The notes under the pieces: model-generated
The model's input: only the letters and a program-made list of their open reading frames with translations
Databases searched by the model: none
What the model was told of the DNA's origin: nothing
Position numbers and translations under genes: made by a program
NCBI RefSeq assembly: GCF_947507565.1
Contig: NC_089193.1
Location: forward strand, 1,608,325 to 1,672,324
DNA: 64,000 nt
From: Oscarella lobularis
Taxonomy: Eukaryota > Porifera > Homoscleromorpha > Homosclerophorida > Oscarellidae
Reading direction: 5' to 3'
Shown here: piece by piece, positions 59,906-64,000 of the stretch
Numbering within the stretch: the first letter of the stretch is position 1
Layout of the letters: each line of letters starts with the position of its first letter

Positions 59906-62900
59906 ACAGTACCTTCTAACAGAAAACACATTCACTTCCTTCAACAGAAAACATATTGAGTACCTTCAACAGAAAACACATTGAGTACCTACAACAGAAA
60001 ACACATTGAGTACCTACAACAGAAAACACATTCAGTACCTTCAACAGGAAACATATTGAGTACCTTCAACAGAAAACACATTGAGTACCTACAACAGAAA
60101 ACACATTGAGTACCTTCAACAGAAAACATCATGAGTACCTTCAACAGAAAACATATTGAGTACAGTACCTTCTAACAGAAAACACATTCACTTCCTTCAA
60201 CAGAAAACATATTGAGTACCTTCAACAGAAAACACATTGAGTACCTACAACAGAAAACACATTGAGTACCTACAACAGAAAACACATTCAGTACCTTCAA
60301 CAGAAAACATATTGAGTACCTTCAACAGAAAACACATTGAGTACCTACAACAGAAAACACATTGAGTACCTTCAACAGAAAACATCATGAGTACCTTCAA
60401 CAGAAAACATATTGAGTACCTTCAACAGAAAACATATTGAGTACCTTCAACAGAAAACAGAAAACATATTGAATACGTTCAACAGAAAACATATTGAATA
60501 CCTTCAACAGAAAACAAAATGAGTACCTTCAACAGAAAACATATTGAGTACCTTCAACAGAAAACGTAATGAGTACCTTCAACAGAAAACATAATGAGTA
60601 CCTTCAACAGAAAACGTATTGAGTACCTACAACAGAAAACAGAAAACATATTGAGTACGTTCAACAGAAAACATATTGAATACGTTCAACAGAAAACATA
60701 ATGAGTACCTTCAACAGAAAACCTAATGAGTACCTTCAACAGAAAACATATTGAGTACCTTCAACAGAAAACAGAAAACATACTGAGTACGTTTAGAAGA
60801 AAACATAATGAGTACCTTCAACAGAAAACATATTGAGTACGTTCAACAGAAAACAGAAAACAGATTGAGACCTACAACAGAAAACAGAAAACATTGAGTA
60901 CCTACAACAGAAAAAGAAAACAGATTGAGTACACTGTACCTACAACAGAAAACAGATTGAGTACCTTCAACAGAAAACATAATGAGTACCTTCAACAGAA
61001 AACATATTGAGTACATTGAACAGAAAACAGAAAACATATTGAGTACAGTACCTTCAACAGAAAAATATTGAGTACCTTCAACAGAAAACATATTGAGTAC
61101 CTTCAACAGAAAACATATTGAGTACGTTCAACAGAAAACGTAATGAGTACCTTCAACAGAAAACATATTGAGTACCTTCAACAGAAAACAGAAAACATAT
61201 TGAGTACCTACAACAGAAAACAGAAAACATATTGAGTACGTTCAACAGAAAACATATTGAGTACGTTCAACAGAAAACATATTGAGTACCTTCAACAGAA
61301 AACATTGAGTACCTTCAACAGAAAACGTAATGAGTACCTTTAACAGAAAACAGAAAACATGTTGAGTACGTTTAACAGAAAACATAATGAGTACCTTCAA
61401 CAGAAAACATAATGAGTACCTTCAACAGAAAACATATTGAGTACGTTCAACAGAAAACAGAAAACAGATTGAGACCTACAACAGAAAACAGAAAACATTG
61501 AGTACCTACAACAGAAAAAGAAAACAGATTGAGTACACTGTACCTACAACAGAAAACAGATTGAGTACCTTCAACAGAAAACATAATGAGTACCTTCAAC
61601 AGAAAACATATTGAGTACCTTCAACAGAAAACAGAAAACATATTGAGTACAGTACCTTCAACAGAAAAATATTGAGTACCTTCAACAGAAAACATATTGA
61701 GTACGTTCAACAGAAAACGTAAAGAGTACCTTCAACAGAAAACGTATTGAGTACCTACAACAGAAAACAGAAAACATATTGAGTACGTTCAACAGAAAAC
61801 ATATTGAATACGTTCAACAGAAAACATATTGAGTACCTTCAACAGAAAACGTAATGAGTACCTTTAACAGAAAACGTATTGAGTACCTACAACAGAAAAC
61901 AGAAAACATATTGAGTACGTTCAACAGAAAACATATTGAATACGTTCAACAGAAAACATATTGAGTACCTTCAACAGAAAACATATTGAGTACGTTCAAC
62001 AGAAAACATAATGAGTACCTTCAGCAGAAAACATATTGAGTACCTTCAACAGAAAACGTAATGAGTACCTTCAACAGAAAACATATTGAGTACCTTCAAC
62101 AGAAAACAGAAAACATATTGAGTACCTACTACAGAAAACAGCAAACATATTGAGTACGTTCAACAGAAAACATATTGAGTACGTTCAACAGAAAACATAA
62201 TGAGTACCTTCAACAGAAAACATTGAGTACCTTCAACAGAAAACGTAATGAGTACCTTCAACAGAAAACAGAAAACATGTTGAGTACGTTTAACAGAAAA
62301 CATAATGAGTACCTTCAACAGAAAACATAATGAGTACCTTCAACAGAAAACATATTGAGTACCTTCAACAGAAAACAGAAAACATATTGAGTACAGTACC
62401 TTCAACAGAAAAATATTGAGTACCTTCAACAGAAAACATATTGTGTACGTTCAACAGAAAACATAATGAGTACCTTCAACAGAAAACATATTGAGTACGT
62501 TCAACAGAAAACATAATGAGTACCTTCAACAGAAAACATATTGAGTACCTTCAACGGAAAACGTAATGAGTACCTTCAACAGAAAACATTTTGAGTACCT
62601 TCAACAGAAAACAGAAAACATATTGAGTACCTACAACAGAAAACAGAAAACATATTGAGTACGTTCAACAGAAAACATATTGAGTACGTTCAACAGAAAA
62701 CATAATGAGTACCTTCAACAGAAAACATTGAGTACCTTCAACAGAAAACGTAATGAGTACCTTCAACAGAAAACAGAAAACATGTTGAGTACGTTTAACA
62801 GAAAACATAATGAGTACCTTCAACAGAAAACATAATGAGTACCTTCAACAGAAAACATATTGAGTACGTTCAACAGAAAACAGAAAACAGATTGAGACCT

Positions 62901-63815
62901 ACAACAGAAAACAGAAAACATTGAGTACCTACAACAGAAAAAGAAAACAGATTGAGTACACTGTACCTACAACAGAAAACAGATTGAGTACCTTCAACAG
63001 AAAACATATTGAGTACCTTCAACAGAAAACAGAAAACATATTGAGTACAGTACCTTCAACAGAAAAATATTGAGTACCTTCAACAGAAAACATATTGAGT
63101 ACCTTCAACAGAAAACGTAATGAGTACCTTCAACAGAAAACGTAATGAGTACCTTCAACAGAAAACGTATTGAGTACCTACAACAGAAAACAGAAAACAT
63201 ATTGAGTACGTTCAACAGAAAACATATTGAATACGTTCAACAGAAAACATAATGAGTACCTTCAACAGAAAACATAATGAGTACCTTCAACAGAAAACAT
63301 ATTGAGTACCTTCAACAGAAAACAGAAAACATATTGAGTACAGTACCTTCTAACAGAAAACACATTCACTTCCTTCAACAGAAAACATATTGAGTACCTT
63401 CAACAGAAAACACATTGAGTACCTACAACAGAAAACACATTGAGTACCTACAACAGAAAACACATTCAGTACCTTCAACAGAAAACATATTGAGTACCTT
63501 CAACAGAAAACACATTGAGTACCTACAACAGAAAACACATTGAGTACCTTCAACAGAAAACATCATGAGTACCTTCAACAGAAAACATATTGAGTACCTT
63601 CAACAGAAAACATATTGAGTACCTTCAACAGAAAACAGAAAACATATTGAATACGTTCAACAGAAAACATATTGAATACCTTCAACAGAAAACAAAATGA
63701 GTACCTTCAACAGAAAACATATTGAGTACCTTCAACAGAAAACGTAATGAGTACCTTCAACAGAAAACATAATGAGTACCTTCAACAGAAAACGTATTGA
63801 GTACCTACAACAGAA
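59906..63815 (+). repeat. Higher-order block in the satellite, copy 2
   Basis: Partner of 51740-55625. Differences are rare single bases (for example TACATTGAACAG near 61013 against TACCTTGAACAG near 52822) plus about one extra unit near 60585. This shows recent duplication of multi-kilobase segments inside the array, not only slippage of single units. Confidence 0.75.
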
Positions 63816-64000
63816 AACAGAAAACATATTGAGTACGTTCAACAGAAAACATATTGAATAAGTTCAACAGAAAACATATTGAGTACCTTCAACAGAAAAC
63901 GTAATGAGTACCTTCAACAGAAAACGTATTGAGTACCTACAACAGAAAACAGAAAACATATTGAGTATGTTCAACAGAAAACATATTGAATACGTTCAAC

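Larger units (their letters stand above)
34480..64000 (+). repeat. Large A-rich 25-bp satellite, continues beyond the window
   Basis: At least 29.5 kb of a 25-bp unit made of TTGAGTACCTTCAACAG followed by AAAACATA. Variable sites are CCTTC/CGTTC/CCTAC after GTA, and ACATAT, ACATAA, ACGTAA, ACGTAT or ACACAT before TGAG. Many units carry a 7-bp AGAAAAC insertion (32 bp). The + strand is strongly A-rich and G/T-poor, a persistent strand asymmetry. By length there are over 1,000 units (estimate). Short open frames in it carry repeated motifs such as YLQQKT or VLNMFSVEGTQ and are not genes. No non-repeat island was seen. Confidence 0.97.

Noticed and set aside
34500-61106. Short frames in the satellite such as YLQQKTEN- or FSVEGTQYVF-type proteins
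   Set aside because: Repeat-unit translation only, with stops appearing wherever unit variants change.
34480-64000. CRISPR-like appearance of regularly spaced repeats
   Set aside because: There are no unique spacers; everything between repeats is repeat, and the genome is eukaryotic.
12000-64000. Shared GAGTACGT in both repeat families as proof of common origin
   Set aside because: Eight bases shared between two simple, high-copy repeats is too little; the rest of the units differ entirely.

Overview
The window comes from a compact animal (metazoan) nuclear genome. Genes carry many short introns, mostly 40-100 bp, and intergenic gaps are often under 150 bp. Coding sequence is rich in CGA/TCG/GAC codons. 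The gene set includes an AP-3 delta adaptin, an axonemal dynein assembly factor (so a ciliated animal), an F-BAR RhoGAP, a RIPOR protein and an ADAR with Z-nucleic-acid domains. A sponge or another early-branching invertebrate would fit. That placement is inference; nothing in the sequence names the species.

Layout. At 22-1187 (-) is the 5' part of S-formylglutathione hydrolase. It is head-to-head with a complete 35-exon AP-3 delta gene (1310-6811, +), followed by a decayed copy of that gene's last exon (about 7077-7195). Two paralogous four-helix membrane proteins with PPxY tails follow (7240-8729 and 8895-10176, both -). An F-BAR/RhoGAP gene (10390-16438, -) contains a 3.8-kb minisatellite that fills one intron. 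A 2.7-kb segmental duplication (16515-19224 and 19412-22124) carries a secreted or extracellular protein gene of unknown family plus the 3' end of ADAR. The first copy therefore has an intact secreted-protein gene and a truncated, nonsense-mutated ADAR fragment. The second copy joins the full single-exon ADAR gene (20896-23451, -). ADAR is head-to-head with MFSD5 (23579-24944, +), which is followed after 60 bp by DNAAF3 (25005-27082, +). RIPOR (29410-33750, +) is the last complete gene. After a CpG-rich stretch and a possible first exon at 34251, the last 29.5 kb (34480-64000, running off the end) is one A-rich 25-bp satellite with higher-order structure.

Gene models were built by hand, joining exons at splice signals. 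Frame was kept across every junction, and the products were compared with remembered family members. For AP3D1 (35 exons), RIPOR (27), DNAAF3 (13) and the F-BAR RhoGAP (8), the exon lengths sum to a whole number of codons, which supports the models.

Functionally this is a set of ordinary housekeeping and cell-biology genes, not a pathway cluster. The unusual material is repetitive: an intron made of minisatellite, a very large satellite possibly inside another intron, and a recent gene-plus-gene-fragment duplication. I saw no RNA gene, CRISPR array, virus or intact transposon.
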